This document shows positions 52,723 through 60,251 of a stretch of 64,000 nucleotides of DNA, in pieces. Location of the stretch: positions 806,001-870,000 of the forward strand of contig OY781436.1 in NCBI GenBank assembly GCA_963676875.1. Direction: 5' to 3'. The first letter of the stretch is position 1. Each line of letters begins with the position of its first letter. The DNA comes from UBA6244 sp963676875 (GTDB taxonomy: Bacteria > Bacteroidota > Bacteroidia > Bacteroidales > F082). Under the pieces are notes generated by a model. The model made no database searches, was not told the DNA's origin, and worked only from the letters and a program-made list of their open reading frames with translations. The position numbers and the translations under genes are program-made.

Positions 52723-53913
52723 TTATTTTATTACGTTTAATTCCTTGCCCACTTTGGTAAATGCTGCAATGGCTTTGTCGAGGTGCTCGCGTTTGTGAGC
52801 TGCCGACAATTGTACACGGATACGTGCCTGACCTTTGGGCACCACCGGGAAATAAAAGCCGATGACATAGATGCCTTCTTCCAACAGTTTGGTGGCCATG
52901 TCTTGCGATAGCTTGGCATCGTACAACATGACGGCACAAATAGCCGATTGGGTAGGTTTGATATCGAAACCGGCAGCCTTCATTTTTTCAACAAAGTAGG
53001 TTGTATTTTCGTGAAGCCGATCTTGCAATTCGTTGGTATCGCTCATCATTTCGAACATCCGGATACCGGCACTAACCACCATGGGAGGAAGCGAATTGGA
53101 GAACAAATACGGGCGCGAACGTTGACGCAACAACTCGATAATTTCTTTTTTTCCGGTAGTAAATCCACCGATAGCACCACCAAAAGCCTTACCCAGGGTA
53201 CCTGTAATGATATCAATTTTACCGTAAATGTTAAAATGCTCACTCACACCACGACCGGTTTTTCCCACCACACCGGCAGAATGACATTCGTCCACCATAA
53301 TCATGGCATCGTATTTTTCGGCCAAGGCAACAATTTTATCCATTGGGGCGGTATTGCCGTCCATCGAAAATACGCCATCGGTAACAATCAGTTTAAAACG
53401 ATGGTCTTTGGCTTTGATCAGTTCGGCTTTCAACGCTTCCATGTCGGCATTTTGGTAACGATAACGATGTGCTTTACAAAGCCTTACACCATCGATGATG
53501 GAAGCGTGATTGAGGCTATCCGAAATAATGGCGTCATCTTCGCCCAACAAGGGTTCGAAAACACCACCATTGGCATCGAAGGCAGCTGCATACAGAATGG
53601 TATCTTCCGTACCGAAGAATTCTGCAATTTTTTGCTCCAATTCCTTGTGAATATCGGTGGTTCCGCAAATGAAACGAACAGATGACATGCCAAAACCATG
53701 ACTGTCAAGGCCTTGTTTGGCCGCAGCCACCAATTCCGGATGATTGGACAATCCCAGATAATTGTTGGCGCAAAAATTCAGTACCTTTTGTCCTGTATTG
53801 AGTTCAATTTTGGCCCCTTGAGGACTCACAATAATTCGTTCGTTTTTGTACAAACCGGCTTCTTTTATATCCGCAAGTTCCTTTGTCAGATAGCTTTTAA
53901 TATCTCCGTACAT
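52723..53913 (-). CDS. kbl: Glycine C-acetyltransferase (2-amino-3-ketobutyrate CoA ligase)
   Basis: The PLP enzyme splits 2-amino-3-ketobutyrate with CoA into glycine and acetyl-CoA, the second step of threonine breakdown. The 396 residues have the alpha-oxoamine synthase pattern: FCANNYLGLSNHPELVAAA, SVRFICGTTDIHKELE, the active-site DECHSAGVVG and the PLP Lys in ITGTLGKAFGGAIGGF. No tdh gene is next to it. A serine palmitoyltransferase or KBL-like role cannot be fully excluded, but the motif set fits kbl best. Confidence 0.9.
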   Translation of the reverse strand: MYGDIKSYLTKELADIKEAGLYKNERIIVSPQGAKIELNTGQKVLNFCANNYLGLSNHPELVAAAKQGLDSHGFGMSSVRFICGTTDIHKELEQKIAEFFGTEDTILYAAAFDANGGVFEPLLGEDDAIISDSLNHASIIDGVRLCKAHRYRYQNADMEALKAELIKAKDHRFKLIVTDGVFSMDGNTAPMDKIVALAEKYDAMIMVDECHSAGVVGKTGRGVSEHFNIYGKIDIITGTLGKAFGGAIGGFTTGKKEIIELLRQRSRPYLFSNSLPPMVVSAGIRMFEMMSDTNELQDRLHENTTYFVEKMKAAGFDIKPTQSAICAVMLYDAKLSQDMATKLLEEGIYVIGFYFPVVPKGQARIRVQLSAAHKREHLDKAIAAFTKVGKELNVIK

Positions 53914-53952
53914 AGCTTTTAGTTTAAAAAAATCTGTAATTGTTTAAGGTAT

Positions 53953-53960
53953 CAAAAGTA
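53953..53960 (-). promoter_or_regulatory. -7 promoter box TACTTTTG for kbl
   Basis: The minus strand reads TACTTTTG, matching TAnnTTTG, 40 bases upstream of the kbl ATG. Confidence 0.5.
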
Positions 53961-54017
53961 AGCAAACATATCATTCACTGCATGGTCAGGGGGCAATTTA
54001 GACACGTTATAGCTTTT

Positions 54018-54047
54018 TTTGGCTTAGGGTATTTTTTACGACCTTTG
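54018..54047 (+). promoter_or_regulatory. Likely promoter of mnmA
   Basis: TTTG (54018-54021), 18 bases, then GACCTTTG (54040-54047), one base off the TAnnTTTG consensus, 17 bases before the mnmA ATG. Confidence 0.4.
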
Positions 54048-54063
54048 CGGCAAATTAATTGTC

Positions 54064-55134
54064 ATGAAAATAGCATCCCTCGTATCAGGAGGCGTGGATA
54101 GTTCGGTTACCATTCCATTGCTCAAAAAGCAAGGCTTCGACCCCCATATTTTTTATATTAAAATCGGGATGGAAGATGAGGATGCTTTTATGGATTGTCC
54201 GTCGGAGGAGGACATTGAAATTACCACCTGGATAGCCAAAAAGTACGGATGTCAGTTTAGTGTGGTTGATCTGCAGGAGGAATATTGGTCAACTGTGGTA
54301 AAATATACCATCGATCATGTAAAAAGAGGATTGACCCCCAACCCCGACATTATGTGCAATCTGTTGATCAAATTTGGGGCCTTCAATGAGCGGTATGGAA
54401 AAGATTTCGATGTCATCACTACAGGTCATTATGCCAATACTTACCGAACTGACAAGGGGGTGTTTCTTTCCACTGCTGAAGACCGCATTAAAGACCAAAC
54501 CTATTTTCTGGGGCAAATTACCTATGACCAGGTACAAAAGGCCATGTTTCCCATCGGACATCTCAACAAGGCCGAAGTTCGTCAAATGGCCATTGAAATG
54601 AAACTGCCCAGCGCACACCGACCTGATAGTCAGGGTATTTGTTTTTTGGGCAAGATCAATTACAACGATTTTATTAAAAAACATTTGGGAGAACTTCCCG
54701 GAGCCATTGTTGATTTTGAAACGGGCAAAACGCTGGGCGAACACAAAGGTTTTTGGTTCCACACCATTGGTCAGCGCCGTGGACTGGGATTAAGTGGAGG
54801 TCCCTGGTTTGTGGTAAACAAGGACATTCAGCAAAACATCATCTACGTTTCCAATGGCTATGATCCCATTGCTCAATATGGCCACACCATTCACGTGGGC
54901 GATTTACATTTTATCAACCCCAACACCGATTATTCGGGGCTGAATCAAATTAAATTCAAGATTCGTCACCAACCGGAATTTAACACAGGAACATTGCAAA
55001 TCGGAAAAACAGGAAACCGGATAATTTCAGAAACCGGCATCAGCGGCATAGCTCCCGGTCAGTTTGCCGTTTTGTATGATATGGAAGAAAAAACTTGTTT
55101 GGGAAGCGCAATGATTGAGGGTGGTGAGGCGTAG
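54064..55134 (+). CDS. mnmA: tRNA-specific 2-thiouridylase MnmA
   Basis: MnmA thiolates U34 of tRNAs for Glu, Gln and Lys. The 356 residues begin with the pyrophosphatase P-loop SLVSGGVDSSVTIPLLKK. The two catalytic cysteines are in PNPDIMCNLLIKFG and DSQGICFLGKI. The central KGFWFHTIGQRRGLGLSGGP motif is typical. All key residues are present and the length is normal. Confidence 0.96.
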   Translation: MKIASLVSGGVDSSVTIPLLKKQGFDPHIFYIKIGMEDEDAFMDCPSEEDIEITTWIAKKYGCQFSVVDLQEEYWSTVVKYTIDHVKRGLTPNPDIMCNLLIKFGAFNERYGKDFDVITTGHYANTYRTDKGVFLSTAEDRIKDQTYFLGQITYDQVQKAMFPIGHLNKAEVRQMAIEMKLPSAHRPDSQGICFLGKINYNDFIKKHLGELPGAIVDFETGKTLGEHKGFWFHTIGQRRGLGLSGGPWFVVNKDIQQNIIYVSNGYDPIAQYGHTIHVGDLHFINPNTDYSGLNQIKFKIRHQPEFNTGTLQIGKTGNRIISETGISGIAPGQFAVLYDMEEKTCLGSAMIEGGEA

Positions 55135-55205
55135 CATTTAACTGGAATGCCAGAAATTGTTAGGATTTCGGGTATTAAATCTGGTATTAAAATTTTAAGT
55201 CCTTC

Positions 55206-55664
55206 CTAATACCGTTGTTTCTCTCTGATTAGAAAATCCCGATATAAATCTTCGGTGGTTGTTACCTTTTTATAACCCTTCCTGATCAGACTATTAATCA
55301 ATTTCAAGTCGCCCGTCCACAAGCTACCCTTTAAAAAACTTGACACTGCAACAAAAATTGTATCGTCAATATCAATATCCCGGCAAAGGTGTTCGGCACT
55401 TTGAAATATTTCAGGGGGGATAATGGAATGGCTTAGTAAGGTAATATTTCTCAGGATTAAGCTATAAGTCTCAATGAATTCATCTTCAGAAAGTTCTCCA
55501 ATAGTTTTTATTTTCTCTTTATGCTGAAAAATCTCATATCTAACGTATTCAGGCGAACAAAAGTCAAAGTACCTATTGCCATGAATTAAAATCTACCCAA
55601 TTCTACTATTGATGTTTAATAGTGCGCTAAATACAATATTTGTATCAACAACAATGCTAGTCAT
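55206..55664 (-). pseudogene. PIN-domain toxin gene broken by one TAG
   Basis: The start ATG (55662-55664) overlaps the stop of the antitoxin gene. The frame reads MTSIVVDTNIVFSALLNINS (the first PIN Asp in VDTN), then meets TAG at 55593-55595, and continues without further stop: FDFCSPEYVRYEIFQHKEKI (PIN Glu), then DIDIDDTIFVAVSSF and LWTGDLKLINSLI (the last PIN Asp residues), to the true stop at 55206-55208. Total length, 152 codons, is normal for a VapC-like toxin. The break makes a 23-residue product, so the toxin is probably dead. An error in the assembly remains possible. Confidence 0.85.
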
Positions 55665-55866
55665 TATGTCCTAATTCTTCTTTTGTCCTATCCCACCTGC
55701 CTTTTTTTGCCTCCTTTAAAAGCTCATTTAGGTTTTCCTCGGTGACATTTGAGTTGGAAGTTAATTCTTCATACCTTAGATAATCAAGGATTGTTTGAAG
55801 TCGGGCAGTACTTATTCCAGCGGAAATCCTGATCAGTATTTCGTTATTTTGTCTTTCGACTATCAT
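55657..55866 (-). CDS. Antitoxin of the PIN pair
   Basis: The 69-residue protein is acidic (MIVERQNNEILIRISAGIST start, then LNELLKEAKKGRWDRTKEEL). Its stop codon overlaps the ATG of the PIN gene by eight bases (ATGACTAG arrangement), the usual layout of VapBC-type modules. The N-terminal part resembles a short DNA-binding strand-helix, but I cannot name the family. It still has a promoter (55880-55887) and an intact frame although its toxin is broken. Confidence 0.8.
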   Translation of the reverse strand: MIVERQNNEILIRISAGISTARLQTILDYLRYEELTSNSNVTEENLNELLKEAKKGRWDRTKEELGHND

Positions 55867-55879
55867 CTTTCTTTTTTTT

Positions 55880-55887
55880 CAAAATTA
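55880..55887 (-). promoter_or_regulatory. -7 promoter box TAATTTTG for the PIN module
   Basis: The minus strand reads TAATTTTG, matching TAnnTTTG, 14 bases upstream of the antitoxin ATG. Confidence 0.5.
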
Positions 55888-55929
55888 CGAAAAATTCAAA
55901 GAACTGGATTATTTATTCTATGATTCAGA

Positions 55930-56085
55930 AACTGTCTAAATTTTATTTTAGGGCTCCTTTAGGAGCCAAATATGGGTAGATGGATAATCTTTTTCATTTA
56001 TTTCGTCCCGGATGGGACGATACAATCGTGCTGAAATGACCTTTCCTACCCATATGTTTTACCAACAAAGAAAACTTAGACAGTT
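55930..56085. mobile_element. Short palindromic element, copy B, with 10-bp inverted ends
   Basis: The ends AACTGTCTAA (55930-55939) and TTAGACAGTT (56076-56085) are perfect inverted repeats. Inside are GGCTCCTTTAGGAGCC, CCAAATATGGGTAG and later CTACCCATATG, again a mirrored pair, and a core GTCCCGGATGGGAC. Copy A at 18497-18596 shares the ends and CCAAATATGGGTAG. There is no gene in it, so it resembles a miniature inverted-repeat element. The bases to 56171 show nothing else. Confidence 0.6.
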
Positions 56086-56171
56086 GCTCAGACATTTGGT
56101 AAAAAAGCTGGATAATTAACAATATTCAATCTTATTAAATTGAAGGGGCGCTCCCAAATATCCCAGGACTC

Positions 56172-57137
56172 CTAATATCCTCCAGATTTTCTCAAATATT
56201 TTTTTACATATTCGCTCACGCCGTCTTCCAAAGAGGCAAAAGGTTTTGCGTAGCCTGCATTGCGTAACTTGGTCATGTTGGCTTCGGTAAAGTACTGGTA
56301 TTTATCTCTTATATCTTTTGGCGTATCCACAAATGAAATATCCGGCGTTTTTTCCAAGGCGTTAAAAGTGGCCACCACCAGGTCGTAAAATGTCCGGGCC
56401 TTTCCTGTTCCCAGATTATACAATCCACATTTGGGTTGGTTGCGGAACATCCAGAAAATAACATTCACCACATCTTTCACATAAATAAAATCGCGCAACT
56501 GCTCACCATCCTTATAATCAGGATGATGGGACTTGAACAATTTCATTTTTTCGGTTTTGAGTATCTGATTGTAGGCATGGAAAATAACCGAGGCCATTCT
56601 TCCTTTATGGTATTCGTTGGGGCCATACACATTAAAAAACTTCAACCCGGCCCAGAATTGCGGCGATTTCTTCTGCTTGAGCACCCATTTATCAAACTCA
56701 TTTTTCGATTCGCCATAAGGATTCAAAGGTGCAAGTTTGGCTACGATGGCATGATCGTCGTTGAATCCTAACTCACCCATACCATAGGTAGCCGCTGAAG
56801 ATGCATAGACCAAAGGAATGGAGTTTTTTACACACCTTTTAAATATCTCTTTAGAATAATTCAAGTTGAGCTCATCAAAAATTTTCATATCGAACTCGGT
56901 GGTGTCGGTGCGTGCACCCAGGTGAAAAACAAAATCCACATTAAAAGAGTAATCATCAAACCACTCGAAAAACAACTTGCGATCGATCTTTTTAATATAT
57001 TTTTTTCTGACCAGGTTGCGAGCTTTTTCTTCTTTCGAGAAATCGTCAACTAATATCAAGTTTTCGTAGCCTTCCTTATTCAACTTGGCCACCAACGCGC
57101 TTCCGATAAATCCGGCGGCTCCAGTAACAACTATCAT
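56172..57137 (-). CDS. hldD: ADP-glycero-manno-heptose 6-epimerase
   Basis: HldD (RfaD) flips the C6 of ADP-heptose used in the lipopolysaccharide inner core. The 321 residues start at ATG 57137 (MIVVTGAAGFIGSALVAKLN); an ATG at 57245 would add 36 non-conserved residues. The Rossmann motif is GAAGFIGS, then HLGARTDTTEFD, YASSAATYGMG, the catalytic YGESKNEFDKWV and RMASVIFHAYNQI. The gene fits the lipid A and O-antigen genes of the window. Confidence 0.95.
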   Translation of the reverse strand: MIVVTGAAGFIGSALVAKLNKEGYENLILVDDFSKEEKARNLVRKKYIKKIDRKLFFEWFDDYSFNVDFVFHLGARTDTTEFDMKIFDELNLNYSKEIFKRCVKNSIPLVYASSAATYGMGELGFNDDHAIVAKLAPLNPYGESKNEFDKWVLKQKKSPQFWAGLKFFNVYGPNEYHKGRMASVIFHAYNQILKTEKMKLFKSHHPDYKDGEQLRDFIYVKDVVNVIFWMFRNQPKCGLYNLGTGKARTFYDLVVATFNALEKTPDISFVDTPKDIRDKYQYFTEANMTKLRNAGYAKPFASLEDGVSEYVKKYLRKSGGY

Positions 57138-57152
57138 GGAATAAAATTTTGC

Positions 57153-57160
57153 CAAAAGTA
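57153..57160 (-). promoter_or_regulatory. -7 promoter box TACTTTTG for hldD
   Basis: The minus strand reads TACTTTTG, matching TAnnTTTG, 16 bases upstream of the ATG at 57137; it supports that start. Confidence 0.5.
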
Positions 57161-57277
57161 AGGCAAAAACCATAGCTTTGTCAAGCGAAAACGCTTTTGT
57201 ATGGAAACATCCGTCAATTTGATGACAACATCCCGGAGCAAGCAATTCATTTTTCTCTCATTACCACAATTATTGGT

Positions 57278-57285
57278 TATTTTTG
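57278..57285 (+). promoter_or_regulatory. -7 promoter box TATTTTTG for the serine protease gene
   Basis: TATTTTTG matches TAnnTTTG. It leaves a leader of about 40 bases to the ATG at 57334 and makes an upstream ATG at 57295 unlikely. Confidence 0.5.
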
Positions 57286-57333
57286 TCGTACCAGATGATA
57301 CATATTGGCAATTCATTTTTAAGTAGTTCAACC

Positions 57334-59193
57334 ATGGCCACAGCCCGCACAATATTAATTTTAAACCTCCTGCTCTTAATCAATTACTCAATTCTGGCAC
57401 AATCAACTGTCGCCTTTGAGCCATGGAGTACCCAATACGGCATCATCGAACCGGTGCCAACTGTTGACCTGGACAACAGTTTATTGACCCCCGAAAAAGA
57501 TCATCGTATTCAGCCCGCACAAGCCGGCTACACCAAAAATATTGATTTTCAAAATATTGCTAAAAAGGGAGTGTGGACAAAACTAACGGAAGACACCTAC
57601 CTGTGGCGTATTTCGTTTTTGGTAGCCGATGCACCGGCCCTCAATCTGTATTTGAACAACCTGCAATTAGACAACAACGACAGACTGTTTGTTTATGACC
57701 CACAAAAAACTACAATTCTGGGGGCTTTCACTGCTCAAAATAACACCTCGTTTTTGTGTACTCAGTTTATTCCGGGAGATCAGTTCATCATAGAATTCAA
57801 CACAACAAACAAAACAACCCGCCTTCCGTTTGACATCCACGAAATCGGTGTTCAGTTGGCATCAAAAAACTCCCGCGGATTTGGTGGAGCAGGCGATTGC
57901 GAGGTACACGTGAATTGTCCGGAAGGCAGTAACTGGCAACAACAGCGGGATGGGGTGGCGCGCATTTTGGTAAAACAAGGCAACCTCACCTTTTGGTGTA
58001 CGGGTACGCTGGTGAACAATGTACGAGCCGACGGAACCCCCTATTTCCTAACGGCCAACCACTGCGGGGAAGATGCCGACTTTGAGGATTATGCCCAATG
58101 GCTGTTTTATTTCAATTATCAATCTGATGATTGCCAACAACCAATTTTTGAGCCCGAACTTCAAACCATAAGTGGATCGGAACTTCTGGCTCACAGCGTC
58201 TCCGGTGTTAGCGCAGGTTCTGATTTTAAACTGCTTCTGTTAGGCACCGACGTTCCCAATGGATATCGTCCCTACTATAATGGATGGAGTCGGTCAACAA
58301 CCGCCTCCCCTTCCGGGGTCACCATTCATCACCCTCAGGGAGATGTAAAAATGATTTCAACCTACACACAACCCTTGGTTTCTTCAGACTACGATTCATC
58401 TTCTGAAAATCCGGGGGGGAAATACTGGCGGGTATATTGGAGTGAAACCCAAAGTGGCCATGGAGTGACTGAAGGAGGTTCCTCGGGTGCTCCCCTGTTT
58501 AACAAAGAAGGTTTAGTGGTGGGCAGCTTAACCGGAGGTGGAGCTTCTTGTACTTTTTTGGACTCACCGGATTATTTTGGAAAGTTTGATGTATCTTGGG
58601 AACCAAGCACCTCGAATGATAGCACGGAACTACTTTCCGTTTGGTTGGATCCTGACAATACTGGCGTTCTTTCCATGCAGGGAAGCGACCTCGACACCAC
58701 CAACCTCACCGCATGGTTTGCTGCTGAGCAAACTTCACTTGTGGTGGGCGAATCGGTGAGCTTTCAAAACACTTCCTTCGGTAATATATCTTCCTATCGT
58801 TGGGAATTTGAAGGGGGCGAACCGGCAACCAGCACTGAAGAAAATCCGGGATCAATTCGCTATTCGGATGCCGGTACCTTTGATGTAAAATTGATTGCCT
58901 ACTCCGGCGAAAATGCTGATTCACTCATACGTTCAGATTACATCCAGGTATTGCCAAATATTTCACCCAATCCCGGAAACGGAATTTTTACGCTGGCTTT
59001 TGGCACCAAAAAACCTGAAAACCTAAACATTGAAGTATTTGACAACTATGGTCAGCAGGTGTCTTTCGCTATCCCCGAAAATCAAGAAAACCACTTTACC
59101 ATCAACATGTCATCAAATAGCGCAGGAATATATTTTATTCGTTTTTCGTCGGATGACCAACAGAATACATACAAAGTAATATTAATCAAGTAA
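57334..59193 (+). CDS. Secreted trypsin-like serine protease with PKD and type IX sorting domain
   Basis: The 619 residues start at ATG 57334 with a signal peptide (MATARTILILNLLLLINYSI, to LAQS). A protease domain of lysyl-endopeptidase type follows, with catalytic His in FLTANHCGEDAD, Asp in SAGSDFKLLLLG and Ser in TEGGSSGAPLFNKEG. A PKD-like domain is seen around 465-545 (SVSFQNTSFGNISSYRWEFE, YSDAGTFDVKLIAYSG). The last 75 residues form a type IX sorting domain (ISPNPGNGIFTLAF to NTYKVILIK). It is therefore predicted to be exported through the system that PorX, encoded earlier, regulates. All three catalytic residues are present. Confidence 0.9.
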   Translation: MATARTILILNLLLLINYSILAQSTVAFEPWSTQYGIIEPVPTVDLDNSLLTPEKDHRIQPAQAGYTKNIDFQNIAKKGVWTKLTEDTYLWRISFLVADAPALNLYLNNLQLDNNDRLFVYDPQKTTILGAFTAQNNTSFLCTQFIPGDQFIIEFNTTNKTTRLPFDIHEIGVQLASKNSRGFGGAGDCEVHVNCPEGSNWQQQRDGVARILVKQGNLTFWCTGTLVNNVRADGTPYFLTANHCGEDADFEDYAQWLFYFNYQSDDCQQPIFEPELQTISGSELLAHSVSGVSAGSDFKLLLLGTDVPNGYRPYYNGWSRSTTASPSGVTIHHPQGDVKMISTYTQPLVSSDYDSSSENPGGKYWRVYWSETQSGHGVTEGGSSGAPLFNKEGLVVGSLTGGGASCTFLDSPDYFGKFDVSWEPSTSNDSTELLSVWLDPDNTGVLSMQGSDLDTTNLTAWFAAEQTSLVVGESVSFQNTSFGNISSYRWEFEGGEPATSTEENPGSIRYSDAGTFDVKLIAYSGENADSLIRSDYIQVLPNISPNPGNGIFTLAFGTKKPENLNIEVFDNYGQQVSFAIPENQENHFTINMSSNSAGIYFIRFSSDDQQNTYKVILIK

Positions 59194-59196
59194 GGA

Positions 59197-60249
59197 TTAC
59201 TCCTCCTCTGTCAAATTTTGGTGGGAGGCGTAAGCTGTCCATTTTTCGATGGCTTGCTGCATATCCAAGGCGAGTTCCGATTCAAAAAACAAATTCTTTC
59301 GTGTTACCGGATGTACGAACCCCAAAGATTTAGCATGTAAAGCTTGGCGTGGGACAAGTGCGAAACAGTTGGTAACAAACTGTCGGTACTTGGTAAACGA
59401 CGTGCCTTTGAGGATGGCATTACCGCCGTACCTTTCATCGTTGAAAAGCGGATGACCAAGGTAACGAAAATGTGCCCTGATTTGATGTGTACGCCCTGTC
59501 TCCAAACGACATTCCACCAAGGTAACATAACCAAACCTTTGCAACACCCTGTAATGCGAGATCGCCTCCTTGCCGTATTCTCCTTTTGGAAAAACCGTCA
59601 TCACACGTCTGTCTTTCAAACTCCTACCTATGTGTCCGGTAATGGTTCCTTCTTCTTCTGCCACATCGCCCCAAACCAACGCGTGGTATTTTCGACCGAT
59701 GGAATGATCGAAAAACTGCTTAGCCAATTTGGTTTGAGCCATCTCATTCTTGGCTACCAACAACAATCCGGAAGTGTCTTTATCGATGCGGTGAACCAGA
59801 TAACCAAAGCCATTTTCCACCTTGTCCAACTGGTTGGTTTCTTGAAAATAGTGGGCCAAACCGTGGAGTAAGGTACCTGTGTAATTATTATAGCCCGGAT
59901 GAACAACCAAACCCGCTTGCTTATTCACAACCAAAACATCATCGTCTTCATAAACGATTTCCAAGGGGACATATTCGGGAAATATTTCCACATCGCGGGG
60001 CGGAAAAGTCATCACGATCGATATATCGTCACCAGGCTTTACTTTATAATTGGACTTAACCGATTGACTGTTTACCAATACATTACCGGCTTTAGCAGCT
60101 TGCTGAACCTTGTTGCGCGACACATTCATGATGCGGTTAAACAAAAACTTGTCTATCCGCATGGGCATTTGACCCGGATCAACCAGAATGCGATGATGTT
60201 CGTATAATTCGGAGTTTTCGTCTTCGGAAAATTCGTTGTAGTCTTCCAT
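59197..60249 (-). CDS. rluD: 23S rRNA pseudouridine synthase RluD family
   Basis: The 350 residues comprise an N-terminal S4 domain (RIDKFLFNRIMNVSRNKVQQ) and a pseudouridine synthase domain with the catalytic Asp in LVHRIDKDTSGLLLVAK. RTHQIRAHFRYLGHPLFNDERYGG is the family's second motif. In other bacteria RluD modifies U1911, U1915 and U1917 of helix 69; the exact sites here are inferred. It starts three bases after the type IX cargo gene on the same strand, so the two are likely co-expressed. Confidence 0.93.
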   Translation of the reverse strand: MEDYNEFSEDENSELYEHHRILVDPGQMPMRIDKFLFNRIMNVSRNKVQQAAKAGNVLVNSQSVKSNYKVKPGDDISIVMTFPPRDVEIFPEYVPLEIVYEDDDVLVVNKQAGLVVHPGYNNYTGTLLHGLAHYFQETNQLDKVENGFGYLVHRIDKDTSGLLLVAKNEMAQTKLAKQFFDHSIGRKYHALVWGDVAEEEGTITGHIGRSLKDRRVMTVFPKGEYGKEAISHYRVLQRFGYVTLVECRLETGRTHQIRAHFRYLGHPLFNDERYGGNAILKGTSFTKYRQFVTNCFALVPRQALHAKSLGFVHPVTRKNLFFESELALDMQQAIEKWTAYASHQNLTEEE

Positions 60250-60251
60250 AT

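Noticed and set aside
26214..55595. Reassigned stop codons, because in-frame TAA or TAG occur in the DUF4143 gene, the PIN gene and between lpxC and fabZ
   Set aside because: Many intact genes in the window end properly with TAG (for example lpxD and fabZ) or TAA, so both work as stops. Separate mutations or errors are the simpler explanation.
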